Positions 12,601 to 24,260 of a stretch of 64,000 nt of DNA are shown piece after piece. Under the pieces are notes generated by a model. That model saw nothing but the letters and a program-made list of their open reading frames with translations, ran no database searches and was not told where the DNA came from. The translations under genes and the position numbers were made by a program. The DNA comes from Taxillus chinensis. Lineage: Eukaryota > Streptophyta > Magnoliopsida > Santalales > Loranthaceae. Each line of letters opens with the position of its first letter. Position 1 is the stretch's first letter. The stretch lies in contig JAKCVP010000393.1 of assembly GCA_023512835.1 (NCBI GenBank), forward strand, positions 62,001-126,000. The letters are read 5' to 3'.

Positions 12601-15600
12601 TCGAGCAGTGCGCGAATGCCAGTTTCAGGAGATGCAGGAAGATCCAGAGCCTCCTTTGCCTTTGAAACCATGTCGAATTCTGTGTTGATCTTGGTCAAGC
12701 GGCCCTCGAAGTCACTCAAGGTTCGGGACGCTTCCTCGGCTGGAATGGATCCAGAGACGGGTCTTTCTTCGTTCCACTGGTGTGTTATATCGGCGATACG
12801 TTGCGCGATGACCTTGTCCTCGGCCAAGATCTTTGAACGAAGGGCATCGGTCTGATCATCGACAAGCTTAGCCTTGCGCTCCAGAATCTCGTTCAACGCG
12901 GCCCATTCGTGTTCTACACGCTCCACGTAGAGCCAGTCTGAAGGAAAGGAGTAGCGCTGGCGAGACAGAGCGGTCTGTCCCTGGCGGAAAGTCTCCACTT
13001 CTGGACCCCATACACTAATCTTGCGCTTGGCATTTTGTACAATGGTGATGAATGCTACTGCCTGCGCAGTCGACGATGCTTCGAGAGTAGAGCCCTCAAG
13101 GTCCTTTCGTGATTGTTCGAGCTCAGCAAAGACTTCATTGACACGGCTACCAAGCTTGGACCCAAATTTGATCAGAATGTCGGTTTGCCAGATGTCGTAT
13201 TTCTGATTGATGCGCGCCTGGACTTGCTCGTACTCAATGGTGATCAGGCCAAAGTCGCGCTTCGTGGCCGATGTGTCGAACGTCGATCGGGTTTTACGGA
13301 TCTCATTGAGAAGCTGCAGCCAGTCTGCAAGTTCATCGCCAAGCGTCTCGTAAACCTGCTCGCCCTGAAGGTCCCACAACGACTGGAATTGCAGCCATTT
13401 ACCGACATACTCGCCAACCTCGCCGGTCTTGACATTGATCAATTTGTAAAGTGAGAGAAGCTTGGACGAGCATTGTGTGAGTAAATCTGTGAACTGTGAG
13501 CTCTTCGAGAGATCTACCCGAGACGCATTGATCTCGTAGCGTGTCGCTTGAATTCTACGAAGGTCGCAGACCACGCCAATCCAATCTTGAAGCTGCCCAA
13601 GCCATGAGCTTCGCGCGTATTCGAGTGGGGGTTCAAGGGAGATGACAGAGTTCCGCATGGTGATTTCGTGGATGAGCTTGCTGAAGGAGGGCTTTGCGTC
13701 CGGGGTAGCCTCTTCCGCGTTCCGCTCTGCAATGGTCTGGACACCTCGAGTATCACTTGAAGATTCCTGCTCATCGAAAGCATTGTACCAGATGTTGAGT
13801 GCAGTTTCAAGTCGCTCGATCAAGACTTTCTCCAGGGCCTTGTTGGTTTGAGTGACCCAGGCATTGAGATTGGAGTAGTTCTCCAAGCTCAGTCTGTCCA
13901 CAGACTGTTGGATGTTTATGATCTCCTTTTGAAAGGCATCAGTGGTATATGCGCACGTTCGAAGCCGATTGATCGATTGCTGGATAAGATCGTTCGTATC
14001 TGCCAGGTTCGAAGTTTTGTTTTGCAGGTTGGCGACAGATGTTGCAAAGTCTCGCACAAATTGTACGTGTTTGCTCTCACTACGGGCCATGAGTGCACCG
14101 GAGTCTGAAGCTTGAGGAAGGCGGGCGTGTAAGTCGTATGCGTGAACAAGCGACTCCCATTTCAGAGGTATACCCTTGGCAATTTGGTTTTGCACCTCGA
14201 CTTGGTAACCACTGAGCAACAATGCAATCTCAGGGAGGTTTGCGATCATCTGACTAGTTTGCGAGTAGGTCCTCACACTCTCAAGCAAGCTGACAGCATA
14301 GGGATACACTCTTCTTGCCTCTTTGGAGACAGTGTTGATCGCATGAGGAATCGCGAAGCCGTGCCAGACCAGGTTGCGGACCTCCTTGAATAGTGTGATG
14401 ACGTGGTGATCGAAGTTGACAGCTAGTTCAAGAACGTTTCCTGCTGCTCGATGTCGGTTGAATGTGAACAGCCTTCCGTTGATCGAGATGTTGCGACGAG
14501 TGACTTCCTGCAACCATGTCTGAAAGACAGGCCGGGTGTCTAGTTTTCGCCTGAAGTTGATGCTCTCATTTCGCAGCTTTTGGCCTTCTTGATGTAGATG
14601 CCATTGTTCACCGAGAACGTCTTCGACTTTTTTCATGTATCCGTCCAGTTGACGCTCGATCTGGCGCGCCCAAATGATAGAACCAGCGACGGGGGGGATA
14701 TCGTGCAGCTGGGCCATGCTATGGGCCTGTGAATGTCCATACTGCATTTTGAATCGCTCCTGAAGCGAGTAAATGTCATTTTTGACATTTTCAATCAGCT
14801 GGGTCTGATACTCTGAGATGGCTCCTCTGATCTTCGGCCGCACAAAGAGCGCATTGAATTTCGAAAAGACGCGAAACATTTCGTTGGCTGTTTTCGCCGT
14901 AGCCAGACGATCTCTGAGCCGCGCAATGATTGAGTTCTCAACTCTTGCTGTACGTTCGTTGTACGTCGTCTCGGCGCGATCCCATGCTGCTGTGCCGTCG
15001 TCCGTGATGTCCATGACATCGACATCGCGAAGGGCCGAGTAAGCTTCCGCTACTTCAGCAATTGCATCAACATCCCCAATCTCCTCGAAGAAACCGCCGT
15101 TCGCACGCTCTGGGCCAGCTTCAGTTGTAGCAGAAAGGGCCTCCGGACTGAGAACGTTCTTGATTGTATGCTGAAGCTGCTCGTGATTATGACGAAAGTT
15201 GGAGACATATTCCAGGCGCCGCTGCGTATCCGCGTGCTCAGGCATGATCTTGATGGGAATGAAACGCTCGTTGCGTCGTCGAGTGAGGTCGCGAGCGACG
15301 TTTGTGAACTCTTTGATATGTTGCTCCCAAGCGGCCCAGATCTTGTCAGTCTTGACAATAACATCTTGAAAGTCCCGATAATTCATTTGCATGAGGGTAC
15401 GGCCATGGATGAGCGCGTGTATCCGTTTATCCAGATCTGCTGATACTGCTTCAACGAGGGGCAGTGCTCGTTTTATAGGGTACGGACATATCCTTAGCTT
15501 CTTGTTCAGGTGGTTGAAAATAGCGTCCAGGGCTTCTTCAACTCTTTCGAGTGAGGGTGCGGACAGGAGGTCGTCGATAGGGAACTCGCGCATGAGTGAG

Positions 15601-16745
15601 TTGTACTTTTGCACCGTCTCATGGGCCTCACGCAAACCAGTGTCGGCACTGAAACTTGTTGTCGCGCCATAACGCTTCGCATTCTTGAGTACATCCAGAG
15701 TCAATTGTACGCCGTCACTCTTGAGCTGCTCCTCGATGTCCTCAAGCGCCTTCTCCATATCCAACCAGAAGCTGATCTCCTGAGACGCCGTGCCACTGCT
15801 AACGTCTCTACTGGTCTTTGTAACGGTCTGTATGGACTTGGTCCAACCATTGACGACAGATTGTAGGCTGTTGTGAAATGTACTGTCTCCAAGGGAAGCG
15901 GCGGGGATCAGGTCGAGAGAAGGTTGGATACCGCGATGCTGAGCTTCGTCTACGGCACGCTGGATGGTCGAATGCAAGGGCAAGGATAGTTGAGGGATTT
16001 CAGCATTTTGCTGCAATTGTAGCAGGGACAGCTCAAGTTCAGCAAGCTTCTTCTTCGCGCCAGGTATGCCGCTTCGTTGACCGTCGAAGTTGGCGCGCGT
16101 GGAAGGCTGGCCATCGCGGAGCTTTGAAACAGCATCAAAGAACGGGGCGAGGCCAGAGTGTACTATGGCGTGGAGGAGCTCAAAGGGTGAGGTTGTGGAG
16201 GAAGCGGCGCCGGCGGCACCAGCGACTGATCGCACTGAGGGGAGATGGAAGATCTGAATCTGCTCAAATAGAGAGACAGAGGTATCGACTGGGCCAGGAC
16301 GTTTCAGGAGAGCAACGGACGCAACGACGGAAGCGTTGTAGGAGAGATCGGAGGAGAGGACAAAGTTGTATTCGTAGTGGGGAGTGGTGTCTGTTGCGTA
16401 TTCAGTGAGTGATGCGGAGCGGTCGGGACAGTGCATGTAGTACAGACCTTCGCCCTCGGAGGCACCATTCGAAGTTATTTCGGATTTGATTAGTTTCTGG
16501 ATGTAGAGATTCGCCTGTTGCAGGTCGACGAGGAAGCGCCTGCAGCGGTCGAGGGTGTGTGTGTAGGCCTGTTTCGACAACAAGCTGCCTTCATTCTGCA
16601 GCTGCTCTCGCGAGGCGTTGAGGGTGACGCTCAAGAGCTGGGCCAGATACTCGACTATCTGGTCTGGCTCAAGAGGCGTGTCCTCACGCGGAGGCGACGA
16701 GAAGCCGTTGACCCTGGCAGGGCCATCTGTGTCCAGCTCGGCCAT
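3606..16745 (-). CDS. nudA: cytoplasmic dynein heavy chain
   Basis: One uninterrupted frame of 4379 codons, the usual size for a fungal cytoplasmic dynein-1 heavy chain. It is the minus-end-directed microtubule motor for nuclear migration, spindle positioning and endosome transport, working with dynactin, Lis1 and NudE. Residues 1 to about 1400 are the tail and about 1400-1850 the linker. Four P-loops follow: GPAGTGKT (AAA1, near 1957) with Walker B 'CFDEFNRL', GESGAGKS (AAA2, near 2253), GPPGSGKT (AAA3, near 2620) and GVSGSGKT (AAA4, near 2963). A coiled-coil stalk at about 3200-3490 flanks the microtubule-binding domain, and AAA5, AAA6 and a short C-terminal region close the protein. The family identity is certain. 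The absence of any frame-breaking intron in 13.1 kb is unusual beside intron-rich neighbours; short in-frame introns cannot be excluded by eye. Confidence 0.97.
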   Translation of the reverse strand: MAELDTDGPARVNGFSSPPREDTPLEPDQIVEYLAQLLSVTLNASREQLQNEGSLLSKQAYTHTLDRCRRFLVDLQQANLYIQKLIKSEITSNGASEGEGLYYMHCPDRSASLTEYATDTTPHYEYNFVLSSDLSYNASVVASVALLKRPGPVDTSVSLFEQIQIFHLPSVRSVAGAAGAASSTTSPFELLHAIVHSGLAPFFDAVSKLRDGQPSTRANFDGQRSGIPGAKKKLAELELSLLQLQQNAEIPQLSLPLHSTIQRAVDEAQHRGIQPSLDLIPAASLGDSTFHNSLQSVVNGWTKSIQTVTKTSRDVSSGTASQEISFWLDMEKALEDIEEQLKSDGVQLTLDVLKNAKRYGATTSFSADTGLREAHETVQKYNSLMREFPIDDLLSAPSLERVEEALDAIFNHLNKKLRICPYPIKRALPLVEAVSADLDKRIHALIHGRTLMQMNYRDFQDVIVKTDKIWAAWEQHIKEFTNVARDLTRRRNERFIPIKIMPEHADTQRRLEYVSNFRHNHEQLQHTIKNVLSPEALSATTEAGPERANGGFFEEIGDVDAIAEVAEAYSALRDVDVMDITDDGTAAWDRAETTYNERTARVENSIIARLRDRLATAKTANEMFRVFSKFNALFVRPKIRGAISEYQTQLIENVKNDIYSLQERFKMQYGHSQAHSMAQLHDIPPVAGSIIWARQIERQLDGYMKKVEDVLGEQWHLHQEGQKLRNESINFRRKLDTRPVFQTWLQEVTRRNISINGRLFTFNRHRAAGNVLELAVNFDHHVITLFKEVRNLVWHGFAIPHAINTVSKEARRVYPYAVSLLESVRTYSQTSQMIANLPEIALLLSGYQVEVQNQIAKGIPLKWESLVHAYDLHARLPQASDSGALMARSESKHVQFVRDFATSVANLQNKTSNLADTNDLIQQSINRLRTCAYTTDAFQKEIINIQQSVDRLSLENYSNLNAWVTQTNKALEKVLIERLETALNIWYNAFDEQESSSDTRGVQTIAERNAEEATPDAKPSFSKLIHEITMRNSVISLEPPLEYARSSWLGQLQDWIGVVCDLRRIQATRYEINASRVDLSKSSQFTDLLTQCSSKLLSLYKLINVKTGEVGEYVGKWLQFQSLWDLQGEQVYETLGDELADWLQLLNEIRKTRSTFDTSATKRDFGLITIEYEQVQARINQKYDIWQTDILIKFGSKLGSRVNEVFAELEQSRKDLEGSTLEASSTAQAVAFITIVQNAKRKISVWGPEVETFRQGQTALSRQRYSFPSDWLYVERVEHEWAALNEILERKAKLVDDQTDALRSKILAEDKVIAQRIADITHQWNEERPVSGSIPAEEASRTLSDFEGRLTKINTEFDMVSKAKEALDLPASPETGIRALLEEVQDFKSVWSGLSTVWAALNELRDTPWSSVQPRKLRQSLDSLVNMSKEMPSRMRQYAAFEFLQSSIKQLQKVNPILTELRSEAIRDRHWQRLFKTLKPQKRYSPVSMTLGDVWDLQLGPSEAVIRDVITQAQGEMALEEFLKQVRERWQNYSLDTVNYQSKCRLIRGWDELFAQCSENLNSLQAMHHSPYYKEFEDEASAWEERLNRVYVLFDVWIDVQRQWIYLEGVFTGNADIKNLLPTESNRFQNINSEFFAVMKKVQRSPFVLDVLGIPGVQKSLERLLDLLQKIQKALGEYLERERTSFPRFYFVGDEDLLEIIGNGNDTARVSRHLGKMFAGISGLACEDGTVITGFRSAQGEEVTFNQEVSLAKTPKVNDWLAALERNMRQTLAELLADAIEAVTALFSSQDIDEDDFKGYLDRFPLQIVVLAGQVWWTNTVEAELNSATTSLEPLHAQHEDFLRRLAGLVVKDLQPIQRKKCEHLVTEFVYQRDVVERLMVNKVDSTDHFLWLLYMRYVYDPSEEPVKRLTIRMADAVLPYGFEYLGVPERLVRTPLTDKAFLTMTQALSQKLGGSPYGPAGTGKTETVKALGLQLGRFTLVFCCDDTFDFQAMGRIFLGICQVGAWGCFDEFNRLEERILSAVSQQVQNIQLGLRKATDSSTPQIELIGRQVQLHSSTGIFITMNPGYAGRSNLPDNLKKLFRSVAMSKPDKENIAEVTLYSQGFNKARELSKQVVPFFDACASRMSKQAHYDFGLRALKSVLISSGGLKRVQLATQGDQVQNDNGLEPQIIVQSLRETIGPKLIREDVDVMQEIEADAFPGVKYVPAALGDLEKAIRKVAAEQNVVVNDNWMTKALQLYQIQKLHHGVMMVGESGAGKSATWKILLQALHETEGIEGVPYVIDPKVMSKEALYGSLDSTTREWTDGLFTSVLRKIIDNLRGESTKRHWIIFDGDVDPEWVENLNSVLDDNKLLTLPNGERLVLPANVRIMFEVETLKYATLATVSRCGMVWFNTENVTSHMMMANYLNKLRTVPFEDIDEDTGPALQPVPKTLDVQGQVADLLETRLRDEPFINAVFDASKTLNHIMTFTEVRGLSTFFSLLNQGCRSILEYNAQHSDFPLDSEQVESFVIKKMCLALVWSFAGDCPLQDRQEFSASVASLTASELPTGGEGMSLIDYQVTLPDCKWVPWQDRVPSIEVNSHSIIQTDVVIPTLDTVRHEDVLYQWLADHKPLLLCGPPGSGKTMTLFSALRKLPNMEVVGLNFSSATTPELLLKSFDQHCEYRKTPNGVTLSPTQIGKWLVIFCDEINLPAADKYGTQRVIAFLRQLIESNGFWRTSDKTWVALERIQFVGACNPPTDAGRVPLGHRFLRHSPVVMVDYPGQQSLVQIYGTFTDAILKIISSLRGFSGPLTQAMVQLYLESQQRFTPKIQPHYVYSPRELTRWARGIYEALRPLEHLDIEGLVRIWAHEALRLFQDRLIGEDERKWTSEAIRRIALEHFPTIDIDKALGGPILFSNWLSKNYVPVDQDQLREYVKARLKTFCEEEVDVPLILYDDALDHVLRIDRVFRQPQGHVILIGVSGSGKTTLSRFVAWMNGMKVFQIKVHGKYSSEDFDDDLRNVLRRCGCKGEKICFIMDESNVLDSAFLERMNTLLANAEVPGLFEGDEFASLMTACKEGAQRQGLILDSQDELYKWFTQQIVKNLHVVFTMNPPEEGLGGKAATSPALFNRCVLNWFGDWSDQAFFQVGSELTRSLDLDRTNWTAPDTIPLAYRDLTLPPSHRDAVVNAMVYIHHSLHQFNTRLQRQQNKVTFLTPRHFLDFVAQYNKLFNDKRDDLEEQQRHLNVGLEKLKETVEKVRDLRHSLAGKKKQLESKDKEANEKLQNMINDQQAAEQEKARSLEVQAFLEKQEKDVAERKEIVLQDLANAEPAVAEAAKSVSNIKRQQLTEVRSMSSPPSGVKLALEAVCTLLGHKVADWKGIQAIVRRDDFIASIVNYNNEKQMTAAHRTKMRSEYLSKEDFSYERVNRASKACGPLVQWVTAQVNYSDILDRVGPLREEVTQLEDKAAQTKAEGKVLEDKIETLEKSIATYKTEYATLITEVEAIKSEMSRVEQKVTRSLQLLDSLASERKRWEEGSKSFETQINTIVGDTLAAAAFLAYGGLYDQQYRKLMIEDWVHHLQLSGIPLKANNPMSEYLSSADERVQWQENSLPVDDLCTENAIILKNFNRYPLIIDPSGRIIDFLQNEHKERKLTVTSFLDDNFTKQVESALRFGNPILIQDAEYMDPVLNHVLNREYQKTGGRVLIQLGKQEIDFSPSFRLYLLTRDPSAQFAPDVCSRTTFVNFTVTQSSLQTQSLNDVLKSERPDVDERRSNLIKMQGDFRIHLRRLEKRLLQALNESRGNILDDDAVVDTLETVKKEVAEITTKVAETDGVMAEVEVITNEYKVIASSCSAIFAVLEQLRHINHFYQFSLQYFLDIFEKVLATGKGATNRADLKARVAEIIKSLFAQTYRRTSISLLQKDRPTFAILLAQAAPYKLDGALFDALLDDDAPFNDISSGTSSKEALINAAKNHRLLTDTLQDVEDSAWNAFLTEESAEKHVPIEESDRDFNTYLKSMLITKMIRADRLVPAAERFVSQLFGSGIFDDAGDLNELIDQVSAKTPIALCCSPGFDASFKVDNVVARRGQRCINVAMGSTESLSSADKGISEAAATGAWVFIKNVHLALTWLQGVEKRLDTLKPHPDFRLFLSMENNPKIPVNLIRISRVLMAEQPAGVRANIKDTLFPSAQRASQAPTERSRCYLVISLLHGIIAERLRYAPTLGWTAHWEFNDSDYDCAVHILDVWIEWSAKGRLNIDPKLIPWQMIRSLIIICYGGKIDNEIDHKRLTQLVDHLLVPETFDEGFDIVRAVTMDDTSSVKEQHGFVLPSSTQWSEFQAWVNALPEREPPSHLGLPENAEKLLLVEHGRDMVRSMGKVMKILDESEQIMAEAEDIKIEA

Positions 16746-17256
16746 GATGTGTGTGCTGGAGGGAGGGAAAATGCTAGGGATGGTCGACCGGCATTGCGCA
16801 CGGGTTCTCGCAGGGCTATAGAGGGCGAGAAGGGCGCGGGGTGGGGAGGTGGTGGATGGCGAAGGGAGGAAAGGGTCTCAGGGAATTAGGTAGATGCTGG
16901 TGGTAGGTATTGGAATTGGTGCCGCAATAATCAACGACGCGTCGGGCGCCTCCCCTGTCTCGTCTCGGCTCGGGTCGGGGCTCGGAAAAAGGGACGCCGT
17001 CGGACTCTATTCGAACCTCACGTCGTCAGGTCGAGGTCGTCTGTTTGCTTTGGTTCGTTACCAAACCTGTTCGTTACCGTACCTGCCCTGACGTGCCCAG
17101 TGCGTCGCACTTGCCGTGACTGTGACAGAGACCCTCGCCCTGCGCTCAACCCTTTTCCTTCCTCCATCTGCACGCCTGCCCGATGCCTCTGCTCCATCGA
17201 GCATCGGCCATGCTGCATCTACATCCATCACGTTCCATCAACGGCAGCCTGTAACA
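16746..17256. promoter_or_regulatory. divergent promoter, dynein / WDR48-like
   Basis: These 511 bases separate the start codons of two divergently transcribed genes and must hold both promoters and 5' UTRs. The middle is GC-rich (CTCGGGTCGGGG-like runs near 16970). No clear TATA box is seen. Confidence 0.5.
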
Positions 17257-20200
17257 ATGTCTCGCAAGCCCACCAAGCAGAGCATATCCTATGTCTTGCC
17301 CATCCAAAGTCAGGGTCCAACCAAGTCGGGGCACCGTCTTGGCGTGAATGCTTTTGCTCTTGACCCTACACGCTCAGTACTGTACGTGCTTCCCGCCCGT
17401 CATCTGGCTTTTCTAACACCGTGGGTAGATACACGGGTGGCCGGGACGGCGTCATCTGCAGCTGGCTTCTCGAGGATGCCAACGGAGCCCCATCTTTTCC
17501 GGCCACCACCAAGGCCTCAATTGAGCGGTCTTTGTTCCGTCAACATGCTCAAGTTCATCGTAACTGGATCACCGGCCTGTCTCTGATGCACAACGGCGAC
17601 GCTCTCGTCTCTGCCTCGCATGATCAAGCTGTCAAGGTTTGGCGTCCAAATTCCCACAATGCTGAGAGACCTGCCACTATCGGATACCACGGAGACTTTG
17701 TCAAGCGCCTCGCCTGTCCAGACCCTTTCTCTCCCTGGGTTGCCGCAGCAGGAGTCGACAAGAAGGTCACTCTGTGGGACACCCAAGGTGCCGGCCAGCG
17801 TCTGCAGATACCCATCTTCGATCACGACTCAGAGCGGCCAGAGAAATGCTCCATATATGCGTTAGCTGCAACTCCAACCGCTGTCGCTGCTGGTGGTCTC
17901 GAAGACGTGGTAAAGCTGTGGGACACGCGCTCAGGACAGCGCACCCATCGCCTTGTTGGCCACACCGATCACATCAGAGACTTGCTAATCAGCCGTGATG
18001 GTGACACTATGATCTCTTGTGCTTGGGACAAGGATATCAAGGTCTGGTCTCTGTCCATGGGCCGTTGTGTAAACACCTTCCGCTTGCACAACGCCATGGT
18101 CTTCAGTCTCTTCTCAGACGATGATCATCTGTCTACCTTCTACTCCGGTGACAAAGATGGCCTCATTATCAAGACACGAACTAGTGCCATCACGAGTGCT
18201 GATGATGGCGTGTCCATTGGTGTAGCCTCAGAGCATGAGACTATCAATGACATCTTTGCAGCTGGCGGCCACATCTGGGCCGGCACAAAGCGTTCTAGCA
18301 TCAATCGTTGGACTGATGTTGACATTGCCGCGCCCGTGGATGTTGCCGATGCAATGACCAATTTCTCCTTCCGCCCGTCAAGCACCGCCAGAGCCCGCGA
18401 ATCTGTGTCATCCTACAATCCGCCTCAATCACCTGTAGCCCCCATCGAGAAGCTACCGCCAAGCTGCGTGGTACGTCTTTCGAATACGGCAGCATTCCCA
18501 CACATCTTACGCGACCGTAATCGTTCCTCGATATACAATGCTGGCGGTATCCGGCGGCCCTCATGGAATCCTGATCCAGAGCTTGGAGCATTCAAGCCAT
18601 TACGCGATCGTCCTGCCGACACGCTGGAAGGCACACATGGACTCATGCTTAGCAAGCTTCTGAACGATAGACGAAGGGTCCTAACCCAAGACAATCACAT
18701 GCAAGTCGTCTTGTGGGATCTCATCACGGCAAGTTAATCATCCTGGGTTAGACTGACATCACTTCTAACGTCGACGTACAGTGCAAGCCTGTCGAGTCCT
18801 TTGGAAAATGCGAAATTGATAAGATTAAGGATCAGATCAATACGAAAGACCAAGTAGCTGATTGGTGCGAGGTTGATGTCAGCACTGGTCTTTTGCGTTG
18901 CACTCTCAGAGAAGACAAGTGCTTCGATGCCGAGGTTTATGCTGATGAAACAGACGAGGCAGCGGGTGTAAGCTTCAAAGAAGATCATAGAAGTGAGTAT
19001 CGCCGTTACAGTCTGGAATAAGAGCTATACGCTGACAGCTGCCAGTCTCATTAGGAAAATGGGTTCTCCGATATCTCTTCGCGCAGGTCATTGATGAAGA
19101 GCTTCGCAGAGATCAGGACTACCGCCAGGATCTGACACAAGATCAGGCATCCAACGTCACAAAATCAATCAGACCTGGCCATATTCAAATTCCATCCAGC
19201 GGAGTCACAAGCCTGGAGACCGCACGCTCAGGATCAATCGCAACGACACCCAAAGCTACGCGACAGCCCGCGACCCCAGGTTTCACTATATCAGCAGCAA
19301 CGCCCATCGCATCAAAGACATTAGGACTAGCAGGCGCACTGACTTCGCCAACGACACTGACAGCAGAACAAGGCCCAGCAGGGGCGGACAGCACTACGTC
19401 TAGGTCGGCGGAGGGGGCGCCTGACTATTTCTCATCTCGTCCTCTTACGCAGTCAACACAGCAGTCAAGCACGGACTCTCAGAGCACCTCGCAAGAGCAT
19501 GAGCTTCCACTGTCTCCATCCGAGTCTGACGCTGCGACGCAGAAGAGTGGATCGTCTTTTTTCGGCAGAAAACTGAAGGCTCCTTTCAGCCCTAGAAAGG
19601 CAGGTAAGATCACGCCAATCGAGGGGCTTAAGACACCCGCCGCGGACGAGGAGAAACCTGGCGATGAAGCCAGCTCCAAATCATCACACACAGGCGAGAA
19701 GGCATACCCCGATTCTTTCATAGCCTTGGTCGAGGATATCCGTACAGAGTACGCCTCGATGGCTGCATCAGGGCAGGCCGTGACGACGCTTTTAGCGCCC
19801 TCGCTTCCAAGCGATACGCCCGTCATTGACCTTCCCCCAGAGACCATCATCGTCCTTAGGGAGGACAGAGAAGGTGGAGGGACTGTCGATGTCTTTGACG
19901 AAGCAATTGGCACCTTGGGGAAGCACACGGACACAATCGAACAGCTTGCGCCATCATGGCTAGCCGACGTCCTCTTACGGAATGCACCGCCCAAGAAGGA
20001 GCCGCTCAAGCTGACGTTTGTCTTGGAGCCAAAGGATGCCTCCACGCCAGGACTTGTCGCGCCTACTGGGTATGTTGATGCAGATGGAAGACATTTGACG
20101 AGAGGCCTACTGACTTTGCCTACAGTACCGACAGGCTTAATGCAAACAGGATGCTACGTGCACGCAAGGTACTGGCCTACGTTGCCGAAAAACTCGAACC

Positions 20201-20480
20201 ACAAGCCTACGCGGCCGAGAGCATCGACCTCCGGCCCGAAGAGTATCTCGAGCTATGGTGCAACAATCGAGTCTGTCTTCCCCTCCTCGCTTGCCTCGAC
20301 TTATAGCACGCTCTGACTTTCCGGCAGCTGGTGCCCCCAACCATGACTCTAGCGCAAATGAAGCAGCACCTCTTCAGATCCGGCGGTGATCTTACGCTGC
20401 AGTACAAAGGTAACGGGCGACGCGCCTTGCCTCTCAAAGCGCCAGGCCTTGGTGAAACGTCCGTCGGTACGGCTGTATAG
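17257..20480 (+). CDS. WD40 protein of the WDR48/UAF1 (Bun107) family
   Basis: The model has six exons: 17257-17381, 17429-18728, 18782-18992, 19046-20069, 20126-20270 and 20328-20480, giving 985 aa. The N-terminal part holds a WD40 propeller (repeated 'VKVWRP', 'VTLWDTQ', 'VKLWDTR', 'IKVWSL'). The C-terminal part has the WDR48-specific region: 'VLWDLIT', 'SLGKWVLRYLF', a Ser/Thr-rich linker, then 'LNANRMLRARKVLAYV', 'YLELWCNN', 'PPTMTLAQMK' and 'GGDLTLQYK', matching the ubiquitin-like SUMO-binding-type domain of UAF1. Family members activate ubiquitin-specific proteases such as USP1/USP12/USP46 and fission yeast Ubp9. Intron 2 fits only with a GC donor (GCAAGT) and intron 5 has a GTCTGT donor. 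Introns are 47-57 nt. Confidence 0.88.
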
Positions 20481-20606
20481 CTCTAATGAGTTGTCTGTAC
20501 ATGCTACTCGCGGTGATGACGAGAGCCCATTTTTCCGAGACGTATTGCCAGTCTGTAACAGTCTGTACAATGCAATGCATACCAAGTATACGTCTTGACT
20601 TCACCG

Positions 20607-21587
20607 TCACACGACGCCGTCGAGTCTGTTCCATCCCCATTGGTACGCACCCAGGAAGACTGCACCACCTACACCGATCCATCCGCACCTTGGGCCAATA
20701 CCACTGAAGAAGACTTTTCCGCCCTCGGTCTTCCATATGCGGCCTGCCAATGACCACAAGCCAATGCTTTCCCTCGACAACATCATCCTTGTCTTGAGCA
20801 CGTCTAGTGGAGTAGTGGCAGCCGCCGCAACGACGCCGCTGACGGCGCCGAATGCCGCGCTCTCTACTGTGGTAGGACGTCCAAAATGCTCGAGCCACTC
20901 CTGACTCTGCACGCCTCCCTGTGCTGCCAATCGTGCCCTTCTCCGCACGCCCCATGCCTTTAAATACTCCCACAGGGGAAATTGAATGCAAGTGAAGGGC
21001 ACTTCTCTCAATATTGTAATGTTGTATCCCCGATATAGTTCACCAAACCTCCGCGACCATTTTGCTAGGCCTTTTCGCCCTTCAGCGGCCCAAATCTCCC
21101 GGAAGGCGGCGCCAGTCCGGCCGCCAGCAGCCTGAGCGCGCTGCTTGACGACTTCGGTGGGAACGCGCACAGCACAAGCCATGACCTCGCCTACCGATGC
21201 AGCGACCATGTGCTCAATCGCCTCACCTACCACTTCTCCTCTGTCACTTTTCGTCAAAGACCCGTCTCTCGAACCAGAGAATAAGTATTTTGGCCGGATG
21301 CCAGCAGGCACCCCTGTGTTGAACCCATCTTTCACAACTTCGTACGAAACGAAGAACAGCGCTGCACCAGGAGCTGAGCCCAGAGCAGCTGACAGGACGC
21401 CAGAGTATATGCCTCGAAAAAGTTGGGACGGCGGCCGGGGGTTGCTGGACTGCAGACGGGTCTTGAGTGTGTCGAGAGGGAAGAGAGTAAGATCCACTGT
21501 TGTGCCCGCTAGGGCGCCTGCTAGGAGTGACCGCAGAAAGGGAGAGCCTCGAGGGGGATCGGGGGAGGTTTCGGCTGTGGTGGGCAT
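20607..21587 (-). CDS. PET8: mitochondrial S-adenosylmethionine carrier
   Basis: A single-exon 326-aa member of the mitochondrial carrier family with three tandem repeats. The signature motifs are 'PLDTLKTRLQ' (repeat 1), 'PTEVVKQRAQ' (repeat 2) and 'PLDVLKTRMM' (repeat 3), each followed by a helix with Gly-rich packing. The combination 'LDLTLFPLDTLKTRLQ' plus 'VRVPTEVVKQR' is the pattern of the Pet8/SLC25A26 subgroup, which brings S-adenosylmethionine into the matrix in exchange for S-adenosylhomocysteine, supporting mitochondrial methylation, biotin and lipoate synthesis. The insertion between repeats 1 and 2 makes it longer than yeast Pet8. It is convergent with the WDR48-like gene, 126 bp apart. 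Confidence 0.87.
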   Translation of the reverse strand: MPTTAETSPDPPRGSPFLRSLLAGALAGTTVDLTLFPLDTLKTRLQSSNPRPPSQLFRGIYSGVLSAALGSAPGAALFFVSYEVVKDGFNTGVPAGIRPKYLFSGSRDGSLTKSDRGEVVGEAIEHMVAASVGEVMACAVRVPTEVVKQRAQAAGGRTGAAFREIWAAEGRKGLAKWSRRFGELYRGYNITILREVPFTCIQFPLWEYLKAWGVRRRARLAAQGGVQSQEWLEHFGRPTTVESAAFGAVSGVVAAAATTPLDVLKTRMMLSRESIGLWSLAGRIWKTEGGKVFFSGIGPRCGWIGVGGAVFLGAYQWGWNRLDGVV

Positions 21588-22174
21588 TGTCAGGGCGTGT
21601 CGACGAGGTCCGCTGGTAGTCTACGAGTCTGCGGAGTGTCACGCCACTTGTACGGGGAATTTGGGGCTTGGGCGGAGGGAGCGCTGGCCGAGAAGCTGTA
21701 CAGTGGTTTTCCGCAGCTCTCTGACACCGAAGAGAGGAGAGAGAAGCTCTGAGAGGAGAGGATAGGAGCTGGTCGAGCGGATGGTGGTGATCTAGGACGA
21801 GGCTCGTGACAGCTGCATGTGCCGATGTTCGGGTGAGCTGCGCCGGACGGAGGCACTCATCCTGTCTCGCTTTGAAGTGCAGGGAATGCAGACGTGACAG
21901 TCGTTGCTTATTTCCAGCGACAGTCTCATCAGTTTGGACTTCGGCAGCCCTATGGTCCCTCAATACAATTTCGAAATTCGGACATCTCCAACGCCAAGAG
22001 AAACTCGATTCGAGTCTTCTGTATATATCCATAGTCGTCCAGCTTGCCAACTCGCAATGCTGAGATGATGCGCACCGCGTCAATACGTGCTGGGACCCGG
22101 ACATCTCGCGACACGGGCCCAGATGATCTCACCACATCAAAGTCCATTCTCGGGATTGTTTTAAAGGAACAACA
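21588..22174. promoter_or_regulatory. divergent promoter, PET8 / TilS-like
   Basis: Nearly 590 bases lie between two outward-facing start codons. Several short open frames cross it but none resembles a protein. Confidence 0.45.
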
Positions 22175-24083
22175 TGGCAGCAGTCGGAGTGACTCTCTCG
22201 GAATTTAGTCGTGCCATGCAGGTATGCCTTGGCCAACGCTCAATGTCGAAGATCGGTATGCGCCAGAGTCGTCCTGGGCGACATTATACTGATGTTCTTC
22301 TGTAAAGGCTTAGCAGTCAGCGGCGGAGTCGACTCGATGGCTCTAGCACACTTGGCTCAGCAGTTTCACCAACTTGATACTACAAGGTATAAGCCTATCG
22401 CCTTCATAGTCGATCATCAATCCCGCCCAGAGAGCACCTCTGAGGCCAGCCATGTTGCGTCGCTGCTCCACAACGCAGGTCTGCCTCTTCGAACCTCCGG
22501 ACCCGTGATTCCATGCTGAAAGAGGAAACGCAGGAATTGAGGCGAGACAGCTGAGAATCACTTGGCCGAGCAACGTCGAGCCCTCGAAGCTGTCCAGATT
22601 TGAGACTGATGCTCGTCAGCTTCGCTACCAAGCATTGGGTCGTGCCTGTCTAGAAGAGGGCATCACATCTCTGCTTATTGGACATCATCGCGACGACAAC
22701 GCAGAGACGATCATACAGAGGTTGCTCGTTCGGAAGTACTACGCCATGTGGGGTATGGCCAAAACGGGTGGCATTCCCGAGTGCGAAGGTATTGCAGGTG
22801 TCGACAACTGCATCTCATGGGACGAACACTCCGGTCATGCGGCTGCTTCAGAGGGTATTATTATACATCGTCCCTTGCTGTCGTTCCCCAAGTCACGACT
22901 GGTGGCCACTTGCAAAGCTGCCCGAGTGGAATGGGTCGACGACCCTACGAACATCGTCCCCACTCTGACGCTTCGCAACACTGTCCGCTATCTGCTTCAA
23001 AGCGGCCGTCTACCAAAAGCTATCAGTTCTGAAAGCCTCACCAGACTCGGTCAGGTGAAGCGCTCGTCTACGGCTTGTAATAGGCGCAGAGCGCTCCAGG
23101 CAGTCCGGTCCTTTGGACTCAATACCAGTCACACTCATCCTGTTCTGAACCTAGGTCTTCCGTTCGATGAAGCAGGCTTGACGAAGTTGGGGCCGCAGCC
23201 CCCTGTCGGGAGCAAAGGCGCCAGTCAACAAGCAAGTCGAATGTCTCACACTTGTCTTGGATTGCCTGTACGACAATTTCGAACCTTGCTGGCCGAGCCT
23301 GCAGGTATACACTTGGTCGGAATGCTCGTGAGACTCGTATGTCCTGCAAGTGAGAATAATCATCGACTACTACGACGATTGGCAAATAAGTTGTCAGAAG
23401 CCATTGCGCAGGGGCCACCGTCAAAGATGAGGGGCAACGTCGACGACCCAGCGCTTGTCTTTCGATCTGCTTTGGGGTCGACGGTGATTTCTCTCTACTA
23501 TGATGCGGTTGCGAGTAGCAGCAAAGGCTCGACTCACACAGAGAAAAAGGCACCGCCTTGTCCGGGTGGTCATTGGACGTTGTCCATTGGACGTCAGGTC
23601 GTGCAGAGGCAAGCAATGAGCTTACCTCTTCAAGCTGAAGGACAGGATCTACCCCCTAGAGAGTCTCAATGGCAGCTCTACGATGGCCGGTTCTGGATGG
23701 CGCTTGCAAGCTCTGCGCCGCTACGTCCAATTGTCAGCGATCTTCCACCAGAGTTAGATCAGAATATCCCTGCTCGGCTACGCAACAGTCGTAGTCTTGA
23801 TGTACGTCAGTTGACGCTTACAGACTGGCAGCACATTAAGAAATATGTCAAGGACTCGACTGCGCTGAAGGAGGTGGAGAAGAAGTTTCCGGAGAAGTTC
23901 AAGTACGGTCTGCCCCTCCTCGCACTGCCAAATGATACCAGCAGCAACGCGCTGGACGTGAGCAAAGATGTGGCGGTGGCTCTTCCCACAGAAGGTATCT
24001 GTGTGCCCTGGCTGGAGGGAAGACTCACCTGGCATGTTGTGCCAAAGTATGTGGACCTCATGGCTGGACGTTTCTCGGAATAA
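22175..24083 (+). CDS. tRNA(Ile)-lysidine synthase-like (TilS/MesJ family) protein
   Basis: The modelled exons are 22175-22478 and 22534-24083, giving 617 aa. The first exon carries the PP-loop '[14 protein letters not shown]' of N-type ATP pyrophosphatases, followed by '[12 protein letters not shown]'. After a 55-nt intron (GTCTGC donor, branch-like CTGA, CGCAG acceptor) the frame continues with '[11 protein letters not shown]' and the family motif '[10 protein letters not shown]', then 'RPLL...KSRL' and 'WVDDPTN', all typical of TilS. TilS converts cytidine 34 of tRNA-Ile(CAU) to lysidine; in fungi the substrate would be mitochondrial tRNA. The sequence before the PP-loop is not conserved-looking, and the true start or an additional 5' intron near 22222 is unresolved. 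The C-terminal half is divergent. Confidence 0.8.
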
Positions 24084-24260
24084 ATGTTGTTCACGAAGAA
24101 AGATTATCTTCTAATCATAATTTCATGCTATTCGGGCTGCCGTGTCATCATTCGTCATATCGCAGAATACCTCCCAGCTGCTTCAAATCCCTAGATATAC
24201 GCCAGTGCTATGCTTGGAAGAAAACGACTCCCCATCACTCCCATAGCCCGGACCAGAGTC

